Shown here: piece by piece, positions 13,410 to 18,288 of the stretch
Layout of the letters: each line of letters opens with the position of its first letter
How positions within the stretch are numbered: position 1 is the stretch's first letter
From: Lachnospiraceae bacterium UBA1729
Lineage (GTDB): Bacteria; Bacillota; Clostridia; Lachnospirales; Lachnospiraceae
DNA: 18,288 nt
Direction of reading: 5' to 3'
NCBI GenBank assembly: GCA_002315945.1
Contig: DCIJ01000021.1
Location: 1-18,288 of the forward strand
Position numbers and translations under genes: made by a program
Notes under the pieces: model-generated
The model's database searches: none
What the model saw: the letters and a program-made list of their open reading frames with translations, nothing else
What the model was told of the DNA's origin: nothing

Positions 13410-14168
13410 TCACAAATTTGTCGACAGGTCCTTTATTACCTCACCGGCAATAATCAGTCCCGCCACCGACGGAACAAAAGCCACACTTCCTGGGATGTCC
13501 CTCCGTTCAGTACATTTATGGGCTGCTCCAGGTGGACAGATACAGTTAGTTCTGCAGCTGATTGCCATATCCTCAATCGGTCTTGTTGGCTTCTCTTCTG
13601 AATACACGACCTTTAATTTTTTTACACCACGCTTTTTCAGTTCACGGCGCATTACCTTTGCCAGAGGGCACATTTGAGTCTTATAGATATCAGCCACTCT
13701 GAAAGCGCTGGCGTCCAGCTTGTTACCGGCTCCCATAGAACTGATAATGGGCACGCCCTTCTCCTGGCACTTCATTACAAGCTCAATCTTTGCAGTCACT
13801 GTATCAACTGCATCAACCACATAGTCATATTCTTCAAAAGGAAAATCATCTGCATTTTCTGGCAGAAAAAAGCATTTGTAAGTGTTCACTACGGCGTCAG
13901 GATTAATATCCAGCATTCTCTCCTTCATTACATCAACCTTTAGCTGTCCCACCGTCTTGCGGGTTGCGATTATCTGTCTGTTGATATTGGTCAGACATAC
14001 CTTATCATCATCAATAATATCAAATTGGCCAACGCCACTTCTAACCAGTGCCTCACACACATAGCCACCTACTCCGCCTACTCCAAATATAGCTACTCTC
14101 GAATTCTTTAATTTCTCCATTGCCTGTTGGCCTAACAACAATTGAGTTCTCGAAAATTGATTTAACAT
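13410..14168 (-). CDS. tcdA: tRNA threonylcarbamoyladenosine dehydratase (ThiF/E1-like)
   Basis: 252 aa. Begins with FSRTQLLLG, then the nucleotide loop FGVGGVGGYV (Gly29-Gly34), IIDDDKVCLTNINRQ (51-65) with the E1-type Asp/Asn/Arg residues, and the long insert plus RRDIPGSVAFVPSVAGLIIAG at the C-terminus that marks TcdA (CsdL/YgdL). TcdA uses ATP to cyclise t6A to ct6A at position 37 of ANN-decoding tRNAs. Residues 205-219 hold a Cys cluster (205, 209, 211, 219) that could bind zinc; I believe it is common in clostridial members. AAGGAG is 5-6 bases before the ATG. The promoter appears to be an extended -10 at 14239-14247. Confidence 0.92.
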   Translation of the reverse strand: MLNQFSRTQLLLGQQAMEKLKNSRVAIFGVGGVGGYVCEALVRSGVGQFDIIDDDKVCLTNINRQIIATRKTVGQLKVDVMKERMLDINPDAVVNTYKCFFLPENADDFPFEEYDYVVDAVDTVTAKIELVMKCQEKGVPIISSMGAGNKLDASAFRVADIYKTQMCPLAKVMRRELKKRGVKKLKVVYSEEKPTRPIEDMAISCRTNCICPPGAAHKCTERRDIPGSVAFVPSVAGLIIAGEVIKDLSTNL

Positions 14169-14238
14169 ATTGCTCCTTTATTTTTCAGTTAACTGCTATC
14201 AATAGCTTCGCTTTATTTTACATACTGTTTTGATAGGT

Positions 14239-14247
14239 ATTATACCA
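14239..14247 (-). promoter_or_regulatory. Extended -10 promoter of tcdA
   Basis: TGGTATAAT on the minus strand gives a perfect TATAAT (14239-14244) with the TGN extension. No good -35 is seen at 16-18 bases; that place is taken by the 14245-14279 hairpin. The leader is about 65 bases and has inverted repeats CTATCAA/TTGATAG (14196-14202 and 14230-14236). Confidence 0.55.
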
Positions 14248-14329
14248 CAAGGACGCACGCTTCGCGAGTGTCCTTATGGCATGTACACAACACCACATGC
14301 TTAGCGAGTGTCCTTATGGTATGTACACA
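14245..14329. repeat. Hairpin plus 31-bp direct repeat upstream of tcdA
   Basis: 14259-14289 and 14299-14329 are direct repeats of 31 bp with two differences, spaced 40 bases. 14245-14279 is an imperfect hairpin (about 13 of 16 pairs, loop around TTC). Both repeats contain GAGTGTCCTTATGG and end in ATGTACACA. No known element is recognised. Confidence 0.75.
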
Positions 14330-14350
14330 TAATAGTGGAAACACTACACA

Positions 14351-14385
14351 TAAATAAAAAAGAGCCTGGCACTGCTGCCAGACTC
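14351..14385 (-). terminator. Rho-independent terminator of the MetE-like gene
   Basis: GAGTCTGGCA pairs with TGCCAGGCTC across a GCAG loop (14362-14385, one G-U pair in RNA), followed on the minus strand by a T-rich run (14351-14361). It begins 17 bases after the stop codon. Confidence 0.9.
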
Positions 14386-14401
14386 AACTGAATCACATAT
14401 T

Positions 14402-15517
14402 TTATCCCCAAACTTCTTCCGCTATTTCTTTTACAAGTCTTAATTTTGCCCACTGTTCCTCTTCTGTCAGCTTATTTCCTATCTCACAGGAAGCAAATCC
14501 GCACTGTGGACTTAGATACAACCTGTCCAAAGGCACCTGCTGCGCCGCTTCATGAATTCTGGCAATAATCTTTTCTTTATCCTCAAGGACTGGTGACTTT
14601 GTAGTAATGAGTCCCAGTACAATCTTTTTATCCTCTGATACCTTCTGAAGTGGTAAAAATCCTCCGGATCTCTCATCATCATATTCAAGAAATAATGCAT
14701 CTACATTTTCTTTTGCAAAGACATAATCCGCAACAGTATCATATGGTCCGCTTGTAAAGTATGTAGAATGATAATTTCCTCGGCAGATGTGTGATGTAAT
14801 GACCATATCATCAGGCTTTCCCTCCAGGGCAAGGTTATTTACTGCCAGCAACTGGGACTTAACCTCTTCAATATCAATCCCCAGGGATTTGTATCTCTGC
14901 TTTGCAGCATCACCAACTATGGCACCCCATGTACAATCATCAAACTGGAGATTTCTGCATCCTGCTGCATAGAACTGTTTAATTACATCCTGATATGCCT
15001 TTCCAATATCCTGAATCAGCTCCTCGTTAGTAGCATAGAACTTTCTCGTTGTTTCATAGTTTGCAGGCACAATCATCTGCTGAAAGGTCTGCGCTGGTGC
15101 AGGAATTGTATATTTTGCAACTGTATTTTCATCTTCAAACTGCTTTAAGAACTTGAAATACTCTACAAATGGATGGGGCTTTGCTTTGATCTTGCCTACC
15201 AGATATGTATCATCTAACAATGCAAGTTCAGCATTGAACTTTACTCCATTGCCAGTAGCCTCATGCTCTACCCCCTCAAATCCCCACATAAAATCAAGGT
15301 GCCAGAATGTTCTTCTGAATTCTCCATCTGTAATGACATGAAATCCCAGTTCTTTCTGCTTTGCAACAACTTTAGCGATTTCTTCATCTACAACCTTGTC
15401 AAAAGCCTCCTTAGTAAGCTTTCCCTGCTGGTACAGGGCCTTGGCATCCTTAAGTGCCTGTGGTCTCAAAAAGCTTCCTACAAAATCATATCGATAGGGT
15501 GTCTGTAAAGTGCTCAT
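14402..15517 (-). CDS. Cobalamin-independent methionine synthase C-terminal-like protein (YxjG/YxjH type)
   Basis: 371 aa, the usual length of the single-domain MetE-like proteins (full MetE is about 750). Near the N-terminus VGSFLRP and VITDGEFRRTFW match the family. The zinc and homocysteine site is complete: His243 and Cys245 (SHICRGN), Glu278 (FLEYDDERSG) and Cys339 (SPQCGFAS), corresponding to the His-Cys-Glu-Cys set of MetE. The family transfers a methyl group to a thiol such as homocysteine; the methyl donor of these short forms is not certain. GAGG lies 9 bases before the ATG and is paired in an inverted repeat (15523-15553). It has its own promoter, lies after a LysR gene on the same strand, and ends in a strong terminator. 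No S-box riboswitch fits in the 92-base gap upstream. Confidence 0.92.
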   Translation of the reverse strand: MSTLQTPYRYDFVGSFLRPQALKDAKALYQQGKLTKEAFDKVVDEEIAKVVAKQKELGFHVITDGEFRRTFWHLDFMWGFEGVEHEATGNGVKFNAELALLDDTYLVGKIKAKPHPFVEYFKFLKQFEDENTVAKYTIPAPAQTFQQMIVPANYETTRKFYATNEELIQDIGKAYQDVIKQFYAAGCRNLQFDDCTWGAIVGDAAKQRYKSLGIDIEEVKSQLLAVNNLALEGKPDDMVITSHICRGNYHSTYFTSGPYDTVADYVFAKENVDALFLEYDDERSGGFLPLQKVSEDKKIVLGLITTKSPVLEDKEKIIARIHEAAQQVPLDRLYLSPQCGFASCEIGNKLTEEEQWAKLRLVKEIAEEVWG

Positions 15518-15522
15518 TTTCT

Positions 15523-15553
15523 ATATCCTCTCTTTCCTTTTACCTGAGGATAT
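15523..15553 (-). promoter_or_regulatory. Inverted repeat hiding the MetE-like ribosome site
   Basis: ATATCCTC (minus strand, 15546-15553) and GAGGATAT (15523-15530) are perfect 8-bp arms with a 15-base loop. The 3' arm is the ribosome site. The 5' arm overlaps the end of the -10 box, so transcripts from the local promoter (start near 15545) would lack it. Confidence 0.55.
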
Positions 15554-15580
15554 TCTAGCAACATAAGTTGTCATTGGAAA
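15552..15580 (-). promoter_or_regulatory. Predicted promoter of the MetE-like gene
   Basis: TTTCCA (15575-15580), 17 bases, TAGAAT (15552-15557) on the minus strand. The spacer includes the palindrome CAACTTATGTTG, and a related AAAGTTGT-type motif lies a little upstream. These could bind the adjacent LysR-type regulator. Confidence 0.45.
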
Positions 15581-15609
15581 ATACATAAAAAAGTTGTTTC
15601 TCCATAGCT

Positions 15610-16515
15610 TCAATCTATGGACAGGTGCTTTTTTAAGGCTTTCAAATAAAAGCTTCCGTATCGGGTGAACACAGTATTTTTCTTCTTAACAAAACCTATT
15701 CTCATGGTTTTATCAACATCTAATGGCTTTGCAATTATGTTGCTGCCATTTAATTTCGAATCAATAACACCACTGCTTACTGTAAATCCATTTAGTCCTA
15801 TCACAAGATTAAAGAGCGTAGCCCTATCTCTCACCTGTATATTTTTAGGGAAATCCAGCATACTCATAAATTCTTCCGAGAAATAAAAAGAATTGTTAGT
15901 TCCCTGTTCATATACCAGGTAGGGATATGTTTGCAAATCATCTACTGTTATCAATTCCTTGTCCGCCAGTGGATGGTTTTTACAGATAAAGACATGGGGA
16001 CTGGCAACAAACAATTCTTCAAAAATCAAATCGTTATTCTTGACCAGCTTAAGGATTACTTCTTCGTTATGCTCCGACAGGTAGAGGACTCCTATTTCGC
16101 TTTTTCCATTTGCGACGTCTTCAATGATTTCCCCGGTCTGGGTTTCCCTAATGATAAAACTGTACCGGTCTGCATCGAACTGCTTTATCAGATCTACAAA
16201 AGCATTAACTGCAAAAGAATAGTGCTGGCAGGATACCGAGAATTTAGGTGCCCGCCTGTCGCCACTACCGAAATGCTCCTTCATATTATCAGCCTGCTCC
16301 AACAGCATTCTCGCATACGATAGCAGTTCTTCACCTTCTCTTGTAACTACAACGCCCTTATTGGATCTTGCAAATGCAGTCACGCCCATTTCTTTTTCCA
16401 GATTATGAATCGCCGTACTTAAGGAAGGTTGCGAAATATAAAGTTTTTCCGCAGCTTCTGTGATGTTCCCACATTCTGCTACTGTTACCAAATAGTATAG
16501 CTGTTGTAATGTCAT
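15610..16515 (-). CDS. LysR-family transcriptional regulator
   Basis: 301 aa, standard length. Residues 1-60 form the LysR helix-turn-helix (LQQLYYLVTVAECGNITEAA with YISQPSLSTAIHNLEKEMG), followed by a linker helix and a two-lobed periplasmic-binding-like effector domain (about 90-300). The MetE-like gene begins 92 bases after its stop on the same strand, so regulation of that methyltransferase is a reasonable guess, but the effector is unknown. It starts 10 bases after the GNAT stop with only a weak AGAG ribosome site, suggesting low, coupled translation in the upstream operon. Confidence 0.93.
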   Translation of the reverse strand: MTLQQLYYLVTVAECGNITEAAEKLYISQPSLSTAIHNLEKEMGVTAFARSNKGVVVTREGEELLSYARMLLEQADNMKEHFGSGDRRAPKFSVSCQHYSFAVNAFVDLIKQFDADRYSFIIRETQTGEIIEDVANGKSEIGVLYLSEHNEEVILKLVKNNDLIFEELFVASPHVFICKNHPLADKELITVDDLQTYPYLVYEQGTNNSFYFSEEFMSMLDFPKNIQVRDRATLFNLVIGLNGFTVSSGVIDSKLNGSNIIAKPLDVDKTMRIGFVKKKNTVFTRYGSFYLKALKKHLSID

Positions 16516-16525
16516 AATTAGTACT

Positions 16526-17017
16526 CTATTTCCTATTATCTATTGCCTGTTTTCTTAAATCGTATAGATAAAGATCATCTGACTCATTATACACGAATCC
16601 GGCAGCAAGAAGTGTCTTTCTTGATACATTATTCTCTGATTCCGGCTGGACAATAATCCGCTTAGCTTCTGTACAATTCATTACTTTTTCAACCAGTAGC
16701 TTGACCATGGTGGTTCCATGACCGTGGCCTAAATAGACTGGATTTCCTATAAAATAATCAATACTGTAGCTACCTTCGCAGGGAATGCTGCCATTCCAGT
16801 CCTCTTCACCCTGGGAATAATCATAATACTGACAAAAACCTATGGGCTGCCCATCTATCTCAGCAATGAAGTGTGTAATAAAAGAATACTTCGTGTGCCT
16901 TAGCATGATTTCTTCCATCCAGGCGTCCTGAGGAGTAAACCACCTGGCCACATAGGATTCCTGTAGCCACTTTTTCACCAGAGCAATATCCCTGTCCTCA
17001 AATCTTCTCAGGTTCAT
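16526..17017 (-). CDS. GNAT family N-acetyltransferase, AAC(6')-like
   Basis: 163 aa from the ATG at 17017, chosen because GAGG lies 6 bases upstream and the upstream gene stops just before (TAAGATG). Motif A for acetyl-CoA is IDYFIGNPVYLGHGHGT (about 86-102), with GHGHGT standing for the usual Q/RxxGxG/A; motif B is PESENNVSRKTLLAAGF (125-141). The N-terminal LRRFEDRDIALVKKWLQ and the IDYFIG pattern resemble aminoglycoside 6'-acetyltransferases and their chromosomal relatives, but the substrate cannot be decided from the sequence. No membrane segment. It is the third gene of a tightly coupled operon. Confidence 0.85.
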   Translation of the reverse strand: MNLRRFEDRDIALVKKWLQESYVARWFTPQDAWMEEIMLRHTKYSFITHFIAEIDGQPIGFCQYYDYSQGEEDWNGSIPCEGSYSIDYFIGNPVYLGHGHGTTMVKLLVEKVMNCTEAKRIIVQPESENNVSRKTLLAAGFVYNESDDLYLYDLRKQAIDNRK

Positions 17018-17018
17018 C

Positions 17019-17177
17019 TTAATCCTCATTCTTTGAAATGGCAGAACCAATGCATAAACCTAAGAGCATTCCAAGTGCAATCCCTTCAGATTCGTTATTT
17101 TTTCCTTTTTTCTCTGTTTTTGTAGCACTTCTTGCCTGTTTAGGAGACTGCTCTTGCGAGCAAATCTTTTGTATCAT
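17019..17177 (-). CDS. 52-aa glycine-zipper small membrane protein
   Basis: The frame begins at ATG 17177, one base after the TAG of the preceding gene (TAGGATG), and ends with TAA one base before the GNAT start (TAAGATG). The couplings on both sides argue that it is real. Residues 1-31 are basic and polar; residues about 31-48 form one hydrophobic helix with Gly32, Gly36, Gly40 and Gly44, an exact G-x3-G-x3-G-x3-G zipper, then a short SKNED tail. Glycine zippers pack membrane helices together and occur in small oligomeric or pore-forming peptides. The function here is unknown. A GGAG lies about 12 bases upstream, so translation may depend on coupling. Confidence 0.65.
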   Translation of the reverse strand: MIQKICSQEQSPKQARSATKTEKKGKNNESEGIALGMLLGLCIGSAISKNED

Positions 17178-17178
17178 C

Positions 17179-17520
17179 CTACCAGTCTTCTCCATATTCA
17201 TCCCAATCATCCAGTGCATCATCCACACCCAATGCGTAGTCCCAGTCATTTTGATATCTGCTCCAGCTGTAATCCCCATCATCATAGACAGCATTATATC
17301 CATCATCATAACTACTGTGATAAGTCTTCTTACTACCAGACTTAGTCGATGAGGTAGAACGATGTTTGCTACAATAATTGGAACCGGCTGCACAAGATTT
17401 GTAGCAGTTGGACTTAGCACACCACTTATTCTTTGCCTGTCCTGTCACCGAAGCAGTCCAGATAAGTATTGCCATTAATATGATGCTAATAAAAAAGTAG
17501 ATTTTTGTTTTTGTTTTCAT
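17179..17520 (-). CDS. Secreted or membrane-anchored small protein with Cys/His motif and acidic aromatic tail
   Basis: 113 aa. Residues 5-26 are a hydrophobic signal or anchor with no lipobox. Residues 34-53 hold Cys34, Cys39, Cys43, Cys50 and His53 in a C-x4-C...GSxYC-x2-H pattern that could bind one metal ion; I recall similar CxxxxC...GSxYCxxH motifs in small Lachnospiraceae proteins. Residues 55-66 are Ser/Thr/Lys-rich and 67-113 rich in Tyr, Asp and Trp, probably disordered and exposed. GGAGGG is 8 bases before the ATG. An extended -10 promoter is at 17614-17622. It is first in the operon with the glycine-zipper protein, GNAT and LysR. No function is recognised. Confidence 0.75.
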   Translation of the reverse strand: MKTKTKIYFFISIILMAILIWTASVTGQAKNKWCAKSNCYKSCAAGSNYCSKHRSTSSTKSGSKKTYHSSYDDGYNAVYDDGDYSWSRYQNDWDYALGVDDALDDWDEYGEDW

Positions 17521-17545
17521 GCGAAGCTCCCTCCTTAGTTTTCGT

Positions 17546-17602
17546 GGATTTGTTTTCCCAGGTTTGTTTTACTAAGTTTATTTTCCTGGATTTGTTTCCC
17601 TG
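17546..17602. repeat. Degenerate 15-bp tandem repeats in the operon leader
   Basis: Units start at 17546, 17561, 17576 (shortened to 12) and 17588, each like GGATTTGTTTTCCCA. All lie between the promoter and the ribosome site of the Cys-rich protein gene. On the RNA they read as repeated GGGAAAACAAATCC-like blocks. Confidence 0.55.
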
Positions 17603-17613
17603 TCACAGTTGGA

Positions 17614-17622
17614 ATTATAGCA
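17614..17622 (-). promoter_or_regulatory. Extended -10 promoter of the Cys-rich protein / glycine-zipper / GNAT / LysR operon
   Basis: TGCTATAAT on the minus strand is a perfect extended -10. The -35 is poor (CTTTTT at 17 bases). A TGTCC/GGACA inverted repeat (17630-17647) lies over the -35 area and could be an operator. Confidence 0.55.
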
Positions 17623-17726
17623 AAGGAGCTGTCCGCAAAAAGGGACAATGATGCCATTTCACATCCATTTTTTCATAATAATACATCAAAGCAATCATGC
17701 CAAGAAGTAACAACCCTCCTTGGCAT

Positions 17727-17763
17727 AAAAAAAGCTGCAGAAGATCAATTGACCTCCTACAGC
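17727..17763 (-). terminator. Strong Rho-independent terminator
   Basis: In minus-strand RNA 17734-17763 folds into a stem of up to 15 pairs, three of them G-U, closed at CAAUUG, followed by seven U residues (17727-17733). It lies more than 200 bases after the stop of the right-end gene, which leaves room for a separate short transcript. Confidence 0.8.
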
Positions 17764-17812
17764 AAAATATGTGCTTAAAACCGAACCTCCACACGCAGTT
17801 GCCTGCAGGTTT
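17727..17812 (-). ncRNA. Candidate small RNA (about 85 nt)
   Basis: A possible promoter on the minus strand (TTGGAA 17844-17849, 19 bases, TATACT 17819-17824) would start RNA near 17812, ending at the strong terminator. The RNA would contain a GCAG-GCAA-CTGC hairpin with a GNRA tetraloop enclosed by AACCT/AGGTT pairing, and two GGAGG stretches. The 19-base spacer is long and no family is recognised, so it could simply be the 3' end of the upstream gene's transcript. Confidence 0.3.
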
Positions 17813-17976
17813 TTTACAAGTATACCGCTAAAAAAATCGCCTTTTCCAATCATTGAACACTAACTGATAAGCAATAACCTAATAACTAATATACTTTTAC
17901 AATGAACAAGAACTTCTCATCTCAATTAAACTCCAAGCCCTTGTACGGGAAACTGCAGGGGGAAATCCCCTTACAA

Positions 17977-18288
17977 TTACAAATCCACCTCAAACTGAAC
18001 AGTCTGATTGTATCTGTCCAGAGCCATCTGCATCTCCATGATGGATCTGGAAGCTGTCTCGTATTCCTGCTTAATCAGGTCCAAATCATAATTGATATAT
18101 CTGTACTCTGGAGCATTATTCCTATTCAGATATGACCGTTCTTCCCTGGATTTTGGGAGCTGCTTTCTCATTATATCCAGCACTGCTTTTCTCTTATTTA
18201 GCTGAGCCATCTTAATCAAGATAGTGTCTACACTCATTTCTGAGTCCCCTACCTGAACCTTTGCAGTTGCATTGGTAACATTAAGAGC
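17977..18288 (-). CDS. Small coiled-coil protein of unknown function (N-terminus cut by window edge)
   Basis: The frame is open from the window edge to a stop at 17977 (103 visible residues). The part before the internal ATG at 18237 reads ALNVTNATAKVQVGDSE, which looks like protein, so the gene probably continues beyond the edge. However, AGGGGA lies 7-8 bases before that ATG, and an 86-aa start there cannot be excluded. The rest is highly charged and helical: VDTILIKMAQLNKRKAVLDIM, then a Tyr/Arg/Asn-rich loop, then a second helix ending in MALDRYNQTVQFEVDL. This two-helix hairpin with an NxT segment before it loosely resembles the DIP1984/DUF6847 type of small proteins; this is from memory and uncertain. 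No membrane segment or Cys. Confidence 0.6.
   Translation of the reverse strand, partial: ALNVTNATAKVQVGDSEMSVDTILIKMAQLNKRKAVLDIMRKQLPKSREERSYLNRNNAPEYRYINYDLDLIKQEYETASRSIMEMQMALDRYNQTVQFEVDL

Larger units (their letters stand above)
17521..17976. other. 456-base intergenic region without a convincing gene
   Basis: Contains the leader of the Cys-rich protein gene with 15-bp repeats (17546-17602), its promoter (17614-17622), an inverted repeat ATGCCAAG/CTTGGCAT (17699-17726), a terminator (17727-17763), a possible small RNA, and a GC-rich foldable patch at about 17938-17975 (TTGTA...TACAA around GGGGGAAATCCCC). Only very short frames exist and none is supported by both a good ribosome site and a plausible product. 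Confidence 0.6.

Noticed and set aside
14245..14329. Short CRISPR-like array
   Set aside because: There are only two copies, the 9-base gap is too short for a spacer, and there are no cas genes.
15518..15609. SAM (S-box) riboswitch before the MetE-like gene
   Set aside because: The gap is 92 bases and is filled by the promoter; no S-box core is visible.
17178..17420. Upstream part of the longer minus frame ending at 17019
   Set aside because: This stretch is out of frame with the Cys-rich secreted protein gene and reads as low-quality sequence; only the part from ATG 17177 is supported.
1150..17530. Recurring GCTTCGC heptamer near gene ends (1155, 1178, 14205, 14259, 17522)
   Set aside because: It also occurs inside coding sequence (near 4367 and 7067), so it is not specific enough to be a signal.
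17600..17726. Minus-strand micro-frames of 17-23 codons beginning at ATG 17726 and near 17700
   Set aside because: Ribosome-site spacing is poor or the start lies in a hairpin, and one runs through the downstream operon promoter; chance cannot be excluded.

Overview
The window reads as an AT-rich chromosomal segment of an anaerobic Firmicute, most likely a Clostridia/Lachnospiraceae relative. This is inferred from rubrerythrin with a PerR-type regulator, LytTR/GHKL two-component genes, strong AGGAGG ribosome sites, sigma-A promoters and small Cys-rich secreted proteins. No rRNA, tRNA, CRISPR array, prophage or complete transposon is visible. All genes lie on the minus strand except one two-gene + strand operon (5677-7697).

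Layout from left to right. 1-1031 holds a membrane-anchored serine hydrolase cut by the window edge. 1168-2172 is a peroxide-defence operon (perR then rubrerythrin) with a perfect Per box on its -10. 2227-2864 is a flavin reductase-like protein with its own promoter. 2865-2979 is the first copy of a GGGGACGGGG hairpin repeat. 2977-5458 is a chemoreceptor followed by a membrane diguanylate cyclase. Divergent from it, 5677-7697 is a LytTR response regulator and an AgrC-like histidine kinase, ending in the second hairpin repeat. 7823-8530 is a lipoprotein gene with its terminator, and the third, short repeat copy lies at 8580-8608.

8606-13343 looks like a drug-response island: a MerR/GyrI-type sensor, an ABC-2 permease and its ATPase in one operon, preceded by a short UvrA-like protein resembling the DrrC daunorubicin-resistance class. 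The ABC operon and the uvrA-like gene have matching MerR-type promoters: TTGACTCTCC at the -35, a 20-bp spacer, and a dyad centred at the same distance from the -35. One MerR-family regulator may therefore control both. Next come tcdA (tRNA ct6A synthesis), a MetE C-terminal-like methyltransferase, and a tightly coupled operon: a Cys-rich secreted protein, a 52-aa glycine-zipper protein, a GNAT acetyltransferase and a LysR regulator. The right end has an unexplained 456-base intergenic stretch with a possible small RNA, then a cut coiled-coil gene.

Two observations stand out. (1) At three genes (serine hydrolase, ABC ATPase, MetE-like) the ribosome site is the 3' arm of an inverted repeat whose 5' arm lies inside the gene's own predicted promoter. 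Transcripts from that promoter would have a free ribosome site, while read-through transcripts would fold and hide it. (2) All three copies of the GGGGACGGGG repeat begin exactly at a gene's TGA stop codon, so the stop is the first three bases of the repeat. Everything here was read by eye; no database search or folding program was run.
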